DNA of 64,000 nucleotides from Camellia lanceoleosa (Eukaryota > Streptophyta > Magnoliopsida > Ericales > Theaceae), in contig CM045763.1 of NCBI GenBank assembly GCA_025200525.1, positions 151,720,246 through 151,784,245 of the forward strand, written 5' to 3'. The position numbers were made by a program, and so were the translations under genes. Below, one piece after another: positions 33,500 to 45,027 of this stretch (positions are counted from its first letter, which is position 1; each line of letters starts with the position of its first letter). A model generated the notes under the pieces. It saw nothing but the letters and a program-made list of their open reading frames with translations. It ran no database searches and was not told where the DNA came from.

Positions 33500-35300
33500 A
33501 AAATAGTTATTTATTTATGATAATGAATGATAATTTTATCTATAATATATTTTCATATTTTTTAATTAACCAAACATCATTATTCGCTTCAATTTGATAT
33601 TTGGTTTTGAATTTGTGTAATGACATGATTGACTCGATTTCTCTTTTCTTTAATGGCAGAGTTCAAAATAATTTTTTTTCCCCTTATTTCTGTTTTTCGT
33701 CGAATTGAAAAAAACATGCCATACATGTTTTAGAGTTATTGCTCTTAAAAGGCACAATCATGTGCATTCCTTCATGACACATGTGTACCATAATTATTAG
33801 GGACGTAAACGGTCTGATATGGTTGATATTTAGGTAAAAAAATTTATCAAATTAATAATGTTGGTTTTATTATTTTGAGTACCAACACAGATCAATAAAA
33901 TAAAAGTAAATAATATTTATTTTTTTATAAAATAGTTATTTATTTATGATAATGAATGATAATTTTATCTATAATATATTTTCATATTTTTTAATTAACC
34001 AAACATTATTATTCTCTTCAATTTCATATTTGGCTTTAAGTTTGTGTAATGACATGATTGACTAGATTTCTCTTTTCTTTAATGGCAGAGTTCAAAATAA
34101 TTTTTTTTCCCCTTATTTTTGTTTTTGGTGGAATTGAATAAAACTTGCCATACATTTTTTAGAGTTATTGCTCTTAAAAGGCACAATCATGTGCATTCCT
34201 TCATGACACATGTGTACCATAATTATTAGGGACGTAAACGGTTTGATATGGTTGATATTTAGGTAAAAAAATTTATCGAATTAACAATGTTGGTTTTATT
34301 ATTTTGAGTACCAATACAGATCAATAAAATAAAAGTAAATAATATTTATTTTTTTTTATAAAATAGTTATTTATTTATGATAATGAATGATAATTTTATC
34401 TATAATATATTTTCATATTTTTTAACTAACCAAACATCATTATTCGCTTCAATTTCATATTTGGTTTTGAGTTTGTGTAATGACATGATTGACTCGATTT
34501 CTCTTTTCTTCAACAGCAGAGTTTAAAATAATTTTTTTCCCCTTATTTCTGTTTTGGTGGAACTGAATAAAACATGCCATACATTTTTTAGAGTTATTGC
34601 TCTTAAAAGGCACAATCATGTGCTTTCCATCATGACACATGTGTACCATAATTATTAGGGAGGTAAACGGTTTGATATGGTTGATATTTAGGTAAAAAAA
34701 TTTATCAAATTAATAATGTTGGTTTTATTATTTTGAGTACCAACACAGATTAATAAAATAAAAGTAAATATTATTTATTTTTTTCTAAAATAGTTATTTA
34801 TTTATGATAATGAATGATAATTTTATCTATAATATATTTTCATATTTTTTAATTAACCAAACATCATTATTCGCTTCAATTTCATAGTTGGTTTTGAGTT
34901 TGTGTAATGACATGATTGACTCGATTTCTCTTTTCTTCAACGGCAGAGTTCAAAATGATTTTTTCCCCTTATTTCTATTTTTGGTGGAATTGAATAAAAC
35001 TTGCCATACATTTTTTAGAGTTATTGGTCTTAAAAGGCACAATCAGGTGCATTCCTTCATGACACATGTGTACCATAATTATTAGGGAGGTAAACGGTTT
35101 GATATGGTTGATATTTAGGTAAAAAAAATTAACATATTAATAATGTTGGTTTTATTATTTTGAGTACCAATATAGATCAATAAAATAAAAGTAAATAATA
35201 TTTATTTTTTTATAAAATAGTTATTTATTTATGATAATGAATGATAATTTTATCTATAATATATTTTCGTATTTTTTAATTAACCAAACATCATTATTCG
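33500..35300 (+). repeat. 429-bp tandem repeat array
   Basis: About four units; the shared GGTAAAAAAA motif falls at 33833, 34262, 34691 and 35118 (period 427-429 bp). AT-rich, with no coding sequence. The array is unrelated in sequence to the 447-bp repeat and is cut at 35300 by a forward LTR. Confidence 0.9.
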
Positions 35301-35919
35301 TATAGCCATCCCGGTTCTTCCTCCTTTGGTTGTTGTATCCGGACTTGGTTCCGTGGATGTCGGTTGTGGTTTATATCTTGTTTCCGTCCTTCAATACTTT
35401 GTGTTTGAGTTATAGAATGTTTTAGGCAGGATTGTTGCAGGTTGGGTGTGATTGGAAGCAAATGGTTGCTGCCAAGAATTTTGGTCGTTCGCTCGAGCGA
35501 GACTTTTGTCGCTCGAGCGAGCTCTGTGTTTTAGATCCTTCGCTCGAGCCAGGGTTCCTTCGCTCGAGCGAGAGTTGAGTTTTGTGTCCGTGGCCGAGCG
35601 AGAAGTCTTGCGCCGAGCTTATGCTTGTGTCCTGCTCGACTCGAGTTGCAATCCTTGGCTCGAGCGAGCAAGGACTATGTTTTGGAGTTCTTCACTCAAG
35701 CGAGCTTTTCTTCGCTCGAGCATGCTTCTAGTTACAGACCTGAAGCTTCGCATTGTTGGCTCGAGCGACGCTTTCTACGCTCGAGCGAGGGTTCTTTGTG
35801 TCTGGTCGCTCGAGCGAACAATCCTTCGCTCGAACGAGCCTGTGTTATATCAGTAGACAACAGCGGGATTACACTTCACTTTTTCATCTCCTCTTTTACA
35901 CAAACCCTAGATCCGATCC
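35301..35919 (+). mobile_element. Forward LTR of the CTCGAG family, first part
   Basis: It starts TATAGCCATCCCGG directly after satellite ATTCG (probable left target duplication, 35296-35300). After the CTCGAG array it reads TTATATCAG and ACCCTAGATCCGATCC, where a reverse LTR interrupts it. The LTR resumes at 40803 and is broken again by element D. Confidence 0.75.
35492..35834 (+). promoter_or_regulatory. CTCGAG dyad array of forward LTR 35301
   Basis: Pairs 19-20 bp apart at 35492/35512, 35543/35563, 35640/35659, 35695/35715, 35760/35780 and 35809/35829. The first site is 191 bp from the LTR start and TATATCAG (35846-35853) follows the array. Confidence 0.65.
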
Positions 35920-36870
35920 TGTAACACCCCACTTTTTATTACTCAAAAGTATTACCAAATCCTTTACTTAATTCAATTTCAGAGATAACATGCGGAAATA
36001 AACTCAAAAGTTCGACTAGTAGGGATAGATAACAATTCTCTCATTCGAATGCAAATTAAATACAATATGAGCATTCTAAATAAACTACCCGAGGGCTTAC
36101 ATCATTAAAGAATCAAGAAGAAGGGTGTAACCCTTTTACATATATGGCATTCTGCCAACACAAAAGAGGCCCCGTGGCCAACAAGTAAGAAGATCCAGAT
36201 CTTGTAGCACATCCTGCTTAACACCTGAAAAAGATTCAACAACGTGGGATGAACATATAGTCCAGTAGGGATCTCAACATGATCCTCAACAATAACAACT
36301 TACAGATAGCTATGATCATGAATGCCCCACCTCATACTAGAATAGTAAGGTGACAGTTTATACAAAATATACATATGTATGACCTTTTCTCAAAAACAAC
36401 CATTTCATTCAACGCTATAAGCGATTCATCTTTCTTTTCTTTTCATTACCCCTTGTTCTCAAACTTTCGTAACAAAGACAATTTCTTGGAAAACAATTTC
36501 ACTAAGCCCATTACTTTTCTCCCATTTTCCATACTTACAACAGATTTGCCTTTTTGAAAACATATTTTCAAATACTCAATTTCCTTCACACTTTCCAAAA
36601 TCTTGAAATGGCATTTTGGTTTGTTTCCAATACTTTCATATCTATACATGCATGCCTTTAATAAAAGGGGAGATAACAAATCATCAACATGTATATAATC
36701 AACAAATGAGGCAACTCGGCCTTTCAAAAATCAGAACTATCGCAACCCATAACATACTCAGATACACTGAGACAATAACGATAAAATTCTGCTCTACTGG
36801 CCATATGCACGGTAAGCTAAGGATACAACTCCCACAACAATATGCCATTTTACTAGGCGCTAGCTGGAAG

Positions 36871-38995
36871 TGTAATGCCCTCAAAATAATACATAAAACC
36901 TATCACTTTAGACATGCATTGATATAAAAGAAACCAACCATTTCTATTCATCAGAGTAGTTCTTACAACAGTATTACATGTTAACAACAAAAGCAAATTC
37001 CCTATGGGCTTACAGCTTTCCAAGTCAACACTTGGTTACACAAAAGAAGAGTACTAAGTCTATACAAACGAAGCCCTTGGCTTGATATACATGTAATACA
37101 ATCAAAATAAACAAAAAGAGTCTTCAACTCTCATAATCATCCAAGCTATGTCCTTGGAGGTGGCATGCTACCTGTACCTGAAAATAATGTCCCATATAGG
37201 GTGAGCCAATGCCCAGTAGAGATATGCTAAACACAGTATGAGCAATAACTAAGACATTAGCAATTGATAAATGTTCAATTCCCATAAACCAATTCTTAAT
37301 CCATTACCATTACATGGTTATTATGTTCATGTTTCATTTCATTTTCCATTTCTTATCACATTCACAATTCACGACAACGGCTCAGAACCTGGCCAACAAC
37401 TTACATGAGACAGTGACTCATATTAAACGTTTCCCATTTTACAATAGATAAGCATACTAGCTATATCAACATCTCAACAGATAAGCATACAAGCTGTATC
37501 CACATTTCAACAGATAAGCATACGAGCTATATCAACACTTCCATAGATAAGCATATGAGCTGTATCAACACATTAACTGACAAGCATATGAGCTGTATCA
37601 GTGGAGTCCATCCTCTATCTCCTCCCAAACAACATCCGGTTTAGAGGTCCATCCCCTATCTTCCCCTAAACCGTGGAGTACATCCCCTATCTCCTCCCAC
37701 ACATACACAACATATATACACATAGGTCATATACTCAATCAATCAATACATAACGTTAATGTATTCTATCAACTGTCATACTCTATGACACATCCAATTG
37801 ATTAGTTTTAGTTCGCCTAATCAACATGCATTGTCTATAACAATCAAAACTACCCTCCACCGGTAGCCCAAGCAATTATTTCTAAACAGATAATAAAAGC
37901 TCCAACAGATAAAATATCAATGTTTTCAAAAGTGAGCGATTAATAAATCAAACTCCACCATTCTACTATATAATGAGCCAATTTCATTATTTCCAACTCA
38001 ATTCTGAATAACAACACTTTTCCCAAATTAATTATACCAATTAATTCATACAACAAATTAGGGTTTTCTACCCATCTTTCCAATAATGACCCAATGGTCC
38101 ATATATCAACAACCAACATCAATATCCATATTTTGAAACCAAAAATACACATTTTAGAATCAAAATAACAAAACCCTCTTTTAAACATTTTGAAACCCTA
38201 AGTCCCAAAATTACCCAACTTCAACACTTTATCAAAATAACCAAAAATCTATGTCAAAGACCATAAGAGTGGGTAGGAATCCCTACCTCAAAAGTTGACA
38301 CCCAACGAAGAAGATGAAGAAAATGGAAATACTCCAAATCCCGAGATTCTTGGATCAAAAGATAGCCCTCGACGATCAACAACTTTTTTGTAAAGGCCAA
38401 AGGTGAGGAAACTACTCTAACTAGATCAATACCTAGAGAGAAGGCAAGGTTCTAGAGAGAGAGGCTCAACAATGGAGTTTTGGAAAAGTAAGAGAGAGAA
38501 AAGGATGTGAAAAAGTGATTCAAAAACCCGGATCTCAGAGATTTAACCTAGTCGCCCCGCTCGAGCGTCACTCACAAACTCCCGCTCGAGTGTCCAAACC
38601 GCCGCGTGAGCGCCGGATACGCACTCCCAGTACTTTTGCAGAACCAGGTCCCCGCTCGAGCGTCACACACAAACTCCCACTCGAGCGTCCACTACTGCAG
38701 AGGAGATACTGGATGGGTGATTTTTCCGCTCAAGTGCCAAAACCCGCGCTCGAGCGGACAAGCAACAAGAAAGGCCCCGCTCGAGCATCGAAAGCTCCGC
38801 TCGAGTGGACAGGTCAAAATCTGGGCAACTACTTTTGGTTCTAAGTTCAACCAACCTGTTTCAAACCTACCTAACACAACCCAAGACTCAAATAAAAGGA
38901 GTAAAGGATGTAAACAAGGTATACACAACAACCAACTCCACGGAACCTAAGTCCAGATACAACAATTAAAGAAAAGGAAAACCGGGATCGCTATA
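36871..38995 (-). mobile_element. Solo LTR (2125 bp) of the CTCGAG family, nested
   Basis: Exact target duplication GGAAG at 36866-36870 and 38996-39000. Minus-strand ends are TATAGCGATCCCGG and GAGGGCATTACA. Contains five AGATAAGCAT minisatellite units of about 33 bp (37444-37600) and CCATCCCCTATC repeats (37605-37700). Its CTCGAG array is at 38560-38805. Confidence 0.88.
38560..38805 (-). promoter_or_regulatory. CTCGAG dyad array of solo LTR 36871-38995
   Basis: Pairs at 38560/38585 and 38655/38680 (25 bp), then 38729/38749 and 38780/38800 (20 bp). The outer site is 190 bp from the LTR end. It is the only copy with 25-bp spacing in part of the array. Confidence 0.6.
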
Positions 38996-40331
38996 GGAAG
39001 GGTGTGGTACCATAGATTCTCAGCGCAGTCAGTTCTCCAGGCACTAGCTGAAAGGTAACGGTACCTCTGATTAAAAGCGCAAGGTACAACACCAATAATT
39101 ACAACACAACAGAGCATAACCAACAAGTGTAATACATACACATAAACTATTCAAGATGCATAAGCAACGTGTTAAAATATGTGAACACATAGGTGTGTGG
39201 AGTACATCCCCTATCTCCTCCCACACACTGGAGTATATCACCTATCTCCTCCCTAACAATTATACATATATAATGTATCATAGCATTTCATTATATACAA
39301 TGTTCAATCAACACAAGTGTAATGCATACACGACAATTCAACACAACCATGTCATCCTCCACCGATGACCAAGGACAAAACCTCTAGATGCATGATTTTA
39401 ATACACCTATTATAAAGACTCAACCCTCATGAGATCTTAAACCCAACAATGCCACAAGTACGATAATTACAAATTAAATTCCCCAAATGGGTGTCTTCAA
39501 CACTCATGATACAATAATTCAATTCTCATATTTATTTTCCGAGACTCACATAGAGTTAACACCTCATTTCTCATTTCCAAGATCGACTTTCATGATTTTC
39601 CAAAAAAAAAAAAAACACTCTTTTTCATTTCACAAAAATCAATTCCATTCATTTCATTTTTCCCAAACCAATTCCATGGATAATAAAGCCATAACCCATC
39701 TCCATTCAATATACTCATTTCAAAATAACCCCAATGCCATAGTTAATCCCTTGGCCATTAACTCAATTACAAAACTCATATTAACAATAGAGATTTACAA
39801 ACAATGTTCAACCATTACCCTTTTCAAATTACCAAATCAAAATATAATTTAGGGCTTTTTCCTCTATCAACAATAACATGCTAGTTTATATTCCAATTAG
39901 CCCAAAGTACTATCAATGATAAAATAACCATTCTCAATCAACCAACCCTAGGTTCCCTCACGTGGTTTTCAAAGAAATTCAACATGATATGATTTTCATG
40001 CAATACAAATTTACCACATGTCTATCTATAGACGAAGTATTGAAAAAGAACAAAGAGAATCCCTACCTCAAATGGAGAACCCAAGGAGAAGAAGAGCAAA
40101 ACTCGGAAGTGCTCCAAACTCCAACTTTTTCGGATCAACACGAAGGCCACGCCAAACTCCACCTTTCTTACAAAGGCACTAGGCTAGGAACACACTAGAG
40201 CTAGATGGATTTTTAGAGAGAAAATATGTAGAGAGAGAGAGTGCAGCTGATCTAGGGTTTTGAAAAAGGAAAAAGATCAAAAATGAAGGAGAAGACCCCT
40301 CGATATTTATGCTCGCTGAAGGGAGTGGTCG

Positions 40332-40611
40332 CTCGAGCGACCAGACACAACAATACAACTCGCTCGAGCGCACAAAGACTCGCTCGAGTGAACAACACGA
40401 AGCGTCAGGTCTGCAACCCAGAAGCACGCTCGAGCGAAGAAACGCTCGCTCAAGCAAAGAACCCCAAAACATATAGCTCGCTCGCTCGAGCGAAGAAAAG
40501 CTCACTCGAGCCAAGGCTACATCTGAACAAAAACCTGAAGACACACAAAGCTCGCTCGAGCAAAGAAGCAACAGCACAAGGCTCGCTCGAGCGACGAACT
40601 CCTGGCTCGAG
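40332..40611 (-). promoter_or_regulatory. CTCGAG dyad array of reverse LTR 35920-40802
   Basis: Pairs 20 bp apart at 40363/40383, 40429/40449, 40485/40505 and 40586/40606, plus singles at 40332 and 40555. The outer site is 191 bp from the LTR 5' end. Confidence 0.6.
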
Positions 40612-40802
40612 CGAAGAGGTTAAAAACTGGACAGCAACCATTTGCTTCCAAACACACCCAACCTGTAACAAATCTACCCAAAACATTCTAAAACTCATAT
40701 TAAAAGAATTGAAGGACAGAAACAAGATAAAAACAACAACCCAAGATCCACTAACCAAGTCTGGATACAACAACCAAAGGAGGAAGAACTGGGATCGCTA
40801 TA

Positions 40803-40908
40803 GACCCTCCCTCTCTCTCTACATATCTTCTCTCTAGTGTTTCATCTAGTGCTAGTGGTCGCCTACCCTAACTCCTTTGTAAGAAAGGTGGAGCTCGGTG
40901 TGGGCTTC
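40803..40908 (+). mobile_element. Continuation of forward LTR 35301
   Basis: CTCCCTCTCTCTCT through AAAGGTGGAGCTCGGTGTGGGCTTC continues the LTR left at 35919; the equivalent in element D is 41560-41610. It stops at GCTTC (probable target site), where element D begins. Confidence 0.7.
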
Positions 40909-41099
40909 TATAGCGATCCCGGTTTTCCTCTCATGTTTACTATATTCCAGACTCAGTTCCGTTGATAGTTGTTGTTGTCCGTATTTCATTTTTGTCCTTT
41001 AACCCTTGTTATTTGAGTTCAGAATTGTCTTCGGCGTGTTTCGAATAGGTTGGTTGAGCTTTTGCCCCAACTCTTGTTGCCCAGATTTCCAGTGATTCG

Positions 41100-41406
41100 C
41101 TCGAGCGGGTCTTCCTGCGCTCAAGCGGAGTTTGCACACCTTCAGTAGTTTGTCCGTCTGCAAAAATACTGCAGATGTGTTTTTCACGCTCGAGCAGATT
41201 TCATTACGCTCGAGCGGGTCGCGCTCGAGCGGACCTTTTTGCATTCAAGCGGGTGTTCAATGTCTGTACAAATACTGGAAGAGGGTAATCTACGCTCGAG
41301 CGGGTTTGCCTTTGCGCTCAAGCGGGTGTGTTTGTGGTTGTGTCTTGGTGCTCGAACGAGTATTCTTGCACTTGAGCGAGTCCATTTTTTGTGCTTCATG
41401 CTCGAG
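41100..41406 (+). promoter_or_regulatory. CTCGAG dyad array of element D 5' LTR
   Basis: Pairs at 41100/41120, 41189/41209, 41224/41244, 41295/41317 and 41351/41371, plus a single at 41401. Spacing is 20 bp except one of 22. The first site is 191 bp from the LTR start. Variants CTCAAG, CTTGAG and CTCGAA mostly look like CpG decay. Confidence 0.65.
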
Positions 41407-42239
41407 CGGACTAGTCGTATATCAGATGGCAGCTGGGTGATTTTAAATCACTTTTCACACTTTCTTTCTCTCTCTTACTTTTTAAAACCTCCATTGGAGA
41501 GCACCTCACTCTAAAACTTCAACTTCTCTCTAGGGTTTGATCTAGTTTGAGTGATCCACCCCCTTAGTGGCTTTGTAAAAAGTGTAGAGCTTGGCTTGGG
41601 CTACCTATCAATCCAAAAATCTTGGGATTGGGAGCACTTTCGATTTTCTTCACCTTCTCCTTTGAGCTCCGACTTTGAGGTAGGGATAACTACTCATATT
41701 TATGAGCTTTGACATAGATTTTGAGCATTTTCTATAAATGGTTCTATTTGGGTGCTAGGGTTTAAGATTTGAAATATTGAGAAAGAGGGGTTTGTTATTT
41801 TAGCCCATAAATGCGTATTTTGGGTCTTGCATGAGGTTATTGTTAATATTTGAGCCTTTTGGTCAAAGTTGAGAAACAGGGGAGAAAGCCCTAATTTTTG
41901 TTATGAATTAATTTATATAATTAATTTGGGAATGTTATGGAAATATAAAATTGAGTTGGGGATAATGAAATTGGCTCATTATGTAGTAGAATGGTGGAGT
42001 TGGACTTAATAATCGCCCACCTTTGAGAATTATTGATAATTTATCTGTTGGGGCATTTATTATCTGTTTAGAAATAACTACTTGGGGCTATCGATGGAGG
42101 ATAGTCTTGATTGTTGTAGACACTGCATGATGATTAGGTGAATTAAAACTAATCAATTTGAGTATGTCATTGAGTATGACGGTTGGAATAAGACAACAAA
42201 TGTGTGTATTGATTGGTCATTGTATATGATGTGTATTTG

Positions 42240-42480
42240 AATACATGGGTGCTGAATCCCGCGGATGAAATTTTGGTAAAATGGCAACTCGAAAATAATT
42301 ATACATGCGTGCCGAATCCCGCAGATGGAATTTTCGTAAAATGGCAATTCAAGAAAATCTATACATGGGTGCCGAGTCTCGCGGATGAAATTTCCATAAA
42401 ATGGCCACAAGAAAATAATTATACATTGTTGCCGAATCCCGCGGACGCAATTTCCGTAAAATGGCAGTTTGAAGTATTGT
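42240..42480 (+). repeat. 60-bp minisatellite in LTR of element D
   Basis: Four copies of a 60-bp unit built on CCGAATCCCGCGGATG and TTTCCGTAAAATGGCA. At the same LTR position the solo LTRs carry different short repeats. The open frame through it is a by-product of the 60-bp period. Confidence 0.8.
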
Positions 42481-43016
42481 TGGCATGAGATGTAGTCTCA
42501 TTTAAGTTGTTTGGCCAGGTTCTGAGCCGTGTTTACAAGTTGAGAATTGGTTAAGTAAAGGATTATGGAACTGGATTGTACTGTATGTTGGTTGTTATGA
42601 GTTAAACATTTATCAAATGCTAATGTTTTAGTTATTGCTCATGTTATGTTTAGCATATTTCTACTAGGCGTTGGCTCACCCTATATGAGAGATCCTTTTC
42701 AGGTATAGGTGATATGCTACCTCCAAGGTCTTAGCTTGGGAGATTGTAGAAGTAGAAGTTGAAGGCTTCTTTTTTGTGATTAATTTTGTATTACATGTAA
42801 ATCAAGCCAAGGGCTTATTTTGTGTTTAGAGTTAGTACTCTTCTTTTGTAACCAAGTGTTGGCTTGGAAAGTTGTAAGCCCGTAGGGCATTTACTTTTGA
42901 TGTCAACATGTAATACTTTTGTAATGAACACTCAGATTAATGAAATTATGGTTTACTCTCTTATGCCTAAGCATGTCAAGATTGTATGATTTGTGGGTTT
43001 ATTTTGAGGGCGTTAC

Positions 43017-44639
43017 GATTTTGAGTTGCACTATCACCCAAGAAAGGCTAATGTTGTGGCTGATGCTCTTAGCAGGAAATCCATTAGTGATGTAGCTTGT
43101 ATAGCTATCCGGGAGTGGGAGATGTTGGGCGCACTTGGCGAGTTCGATTTGCTTCTGGGCGAATCTGTTGAGGCTGTGGCCTTGTTTTCTATTGTTGCAC
43201 AGCCTACACTTGTGACTCGAGTGTTAGGGGCACAGAGAAGTGACCTTGAGATAGAATCCCTCTGAGAGAAGATCTCCAGTGGGAAGGCTGAGAAGGGTTT
43301 GATTGTGTATCCCGACCTTAGTGTGAGATACCAAGACCGTTTGTTCGTGCCAGAGTCTTGCCGAGAGGAGTTACTCCGAGAGTTTCACCATTCGCGCCTT
43401 ACGATACATCTGGGAGGTACTAAGATGTATCGTGATCTGGGTCACCAGTTTTGGTGGCAGGGTATGAAGAGAGCTGTGGCTATGTTTGTGTCTAAGTGCC
43501 TTACTTGTCAGCAAGTGAAGGCCGAACATCAGAGGCCAGTGGGTTTGTTGCAACGCTTGCCTATTGTCGAGTGGAAGTGAGAGCATGTCACTATGGACTT
43601 CATTGTCGGTCTTTCGAGGACTCAGCGGGGTAGTGATGCTATTTGGGTTGTTGTAGGCCGGTTGACCAAATCGGCGCACTTTATTCCCATGCGCATGAGA
43701 GATTCGGTAGATCATCTTGCCGACTTGTATATTCGGGACATAGTGAGGTTGCACGGGGTCCCATTGTCGATCGTCTCAGATAGAGATCCTCGTTTCACTG
43801 CTAGGTTATGGCAGAGTTTGCAGAGTGCCTTGGGTACTAGATTGTCCTTAAGCACGGCTTATCATCCTCAGACTGACGGGCAGTCCAAGCGTACTATTCA
43901 GATCCTTGAGGATATGCTTTGAGGTCGTGTCCTAGACTTTAGTGGGACGTGGAAGAGGCACTTGCCCTTGGTGGAGTTTGCCTAGAACAATAGTTTCCAG
44001 TCGAGTATCGGTATGGCACCGTTTGAGGCCTTGTGTGGCCGACCTTGTAGGTCTCCAGTGTGTTGGGCCAAGGTGGGTGATGCACCTTTGTTGGACCCGG
44101 AGTTGGTTCGGGAGACAACGGAGGAAGTTGAGTTTATCCGTAGGAGGCTTGTTATAGCCCAGAGTCGCCAAAAAAGTTATGCCGACCGTAGGAGGACGCC
44201 TTTGATATTTGAGATGGGTGATCATGTCTTCTTGAAAATATAACCTAAGCAGGGTTTGATGAGATTCAGGAAGAGTGGGAAGTTATCCCCTCGATTTATT
44301 GGCCCTTTCGAGATCCTTGAGAGGATTGCCGAGGTTGCCTACCGTTTAGCTTTACCACCGCAGTTGTCCGGGGTACATGACATGTTTCATGTTAGTATGC
44401 TTCGGAAGTACGAGCCGGGTCCGTCACATGTATTGGATTGGACCGACTTAGAGGTAGATGAGGATGCCTCATACGAGGAGAGACCGGTGCGGGTCTTGGA
44501 TAGGCGGGATCAAGTCTTGCGAGGCAAGACGATACCCTTGGTAAAGGTTTTGTGGAAACATCACGGAGTGGAAGAAGCCACTTGGGAACGTGAGTTGGAG
44601 GTCCGAGAAAAATATCCGGACTTGATTGTTAATGTTTAA
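43017..44639 (+). pseudogene. pol: pol remnant of element D: end of RNase H, integrase, chromodomain
   Basis: Reading frames join as follows. The RNase H tail has HYHPRKANVVADALSRK (43026). The integrase zinc domain has FHHS, TIHLGG and CLTCQQ (about 43384-43510). The core has the first catalytic Asp at 43596 (MDFIVGL) and the second at 43779 (VSDRDPRF). The expected catalytic Glu in the GQSxRT motif is Lys (AAG, 43887-43889). The C-terminal domain follows (RFIGPFEIL, 44295), then a chromodomain (VLWKHHGVEEATWE, about 44548), which in this lineage binds methylated H3K9. Stops at 43263, 43578, 43920, 43984 and 44240 break the frame. With no RT and a lost catalytic residue the protein could not act. 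The final 127 codons, carrying the chromodomain, are intact. Confidence 0.9.
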
Positions 44640-45027
44640 CCATGTAATGAGAGTTTTTCTTTGTATTAATAAACTTTAAGAGCATTGAATATGTCTTAAG
44701 TGTAAAACATTGTAAAGGTTTTGGTTTATGGAAGTATTATGGAACTTGCCTTGAAATGGAAGTTTAATTTAGCATTGCATATGTTAATCCTATTTTAGTA
44801 ATGCAAATATATTATCGGCATTGAACATGTAATTGAACTGTGGAATATGTGTTGGAATTAATGCATGTAGTAACTTATGTTGTAAATTGCCTCTTGAGAA
44901 GGGATGGTATGACCGGTGATGGGTCAGGTTGATATATATAGAATTATAATATTGTTGAGAATTAAGAAAACATGTTCTTGAAACTTGTACCTAATTTCAG
45001 GGATGAAATTCTTTAAGGGAGGAAGGT
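44640..45027 (+). other. Element D 3' untranslated region and polypurine tract
   Basis: No gene. AAGGGAGGAAGG just before the LTR start TATAGC (45028) is the polypurine tract. Confidence 0.75.

Larger units (their letters stand above)
35920..40802 (-). mobile_element. Reverse LTR of the CTCGAG family, interrupted by a nested solo LTR
   Basis: The two parts (35920-36870 and 39001-40802, about 2.75 kb together) run from TGTAACACCCC to GGGATCGCTATA. The flanks are GATCC (35915-35919) and GACCC (40803-40807), a 5-bp target duplication with one later change. The 35920-36870 end differs from the other LTRs and marks a sub-family. No pol or gag is present. Frames at 36375-36927 and 39487-39852 are unrecognised and probably chance. 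Confidence 0.78.
40909..43016 (+). mobile_element. 5' LTR of element D
   Basis: It begins TATAGCGATCCCGGTTTTCC and ends GAGGGCGTTAC. It carries the CTCGAG array (41100-41406), TATATCAG (41418-41425), a CT-rich tract, and a 60-bp minisatellite (about 42240-42480) in place of the CCATCCCCTATC repeats of the solo LTRs. The short frames in it are not genes. Confidence 0.88.

Noticed and set aside
43026..44639. Functional integrase/chromodomain gene
   Set aside because: Five in-frame stops, a lost catalytic Glu and no RT.
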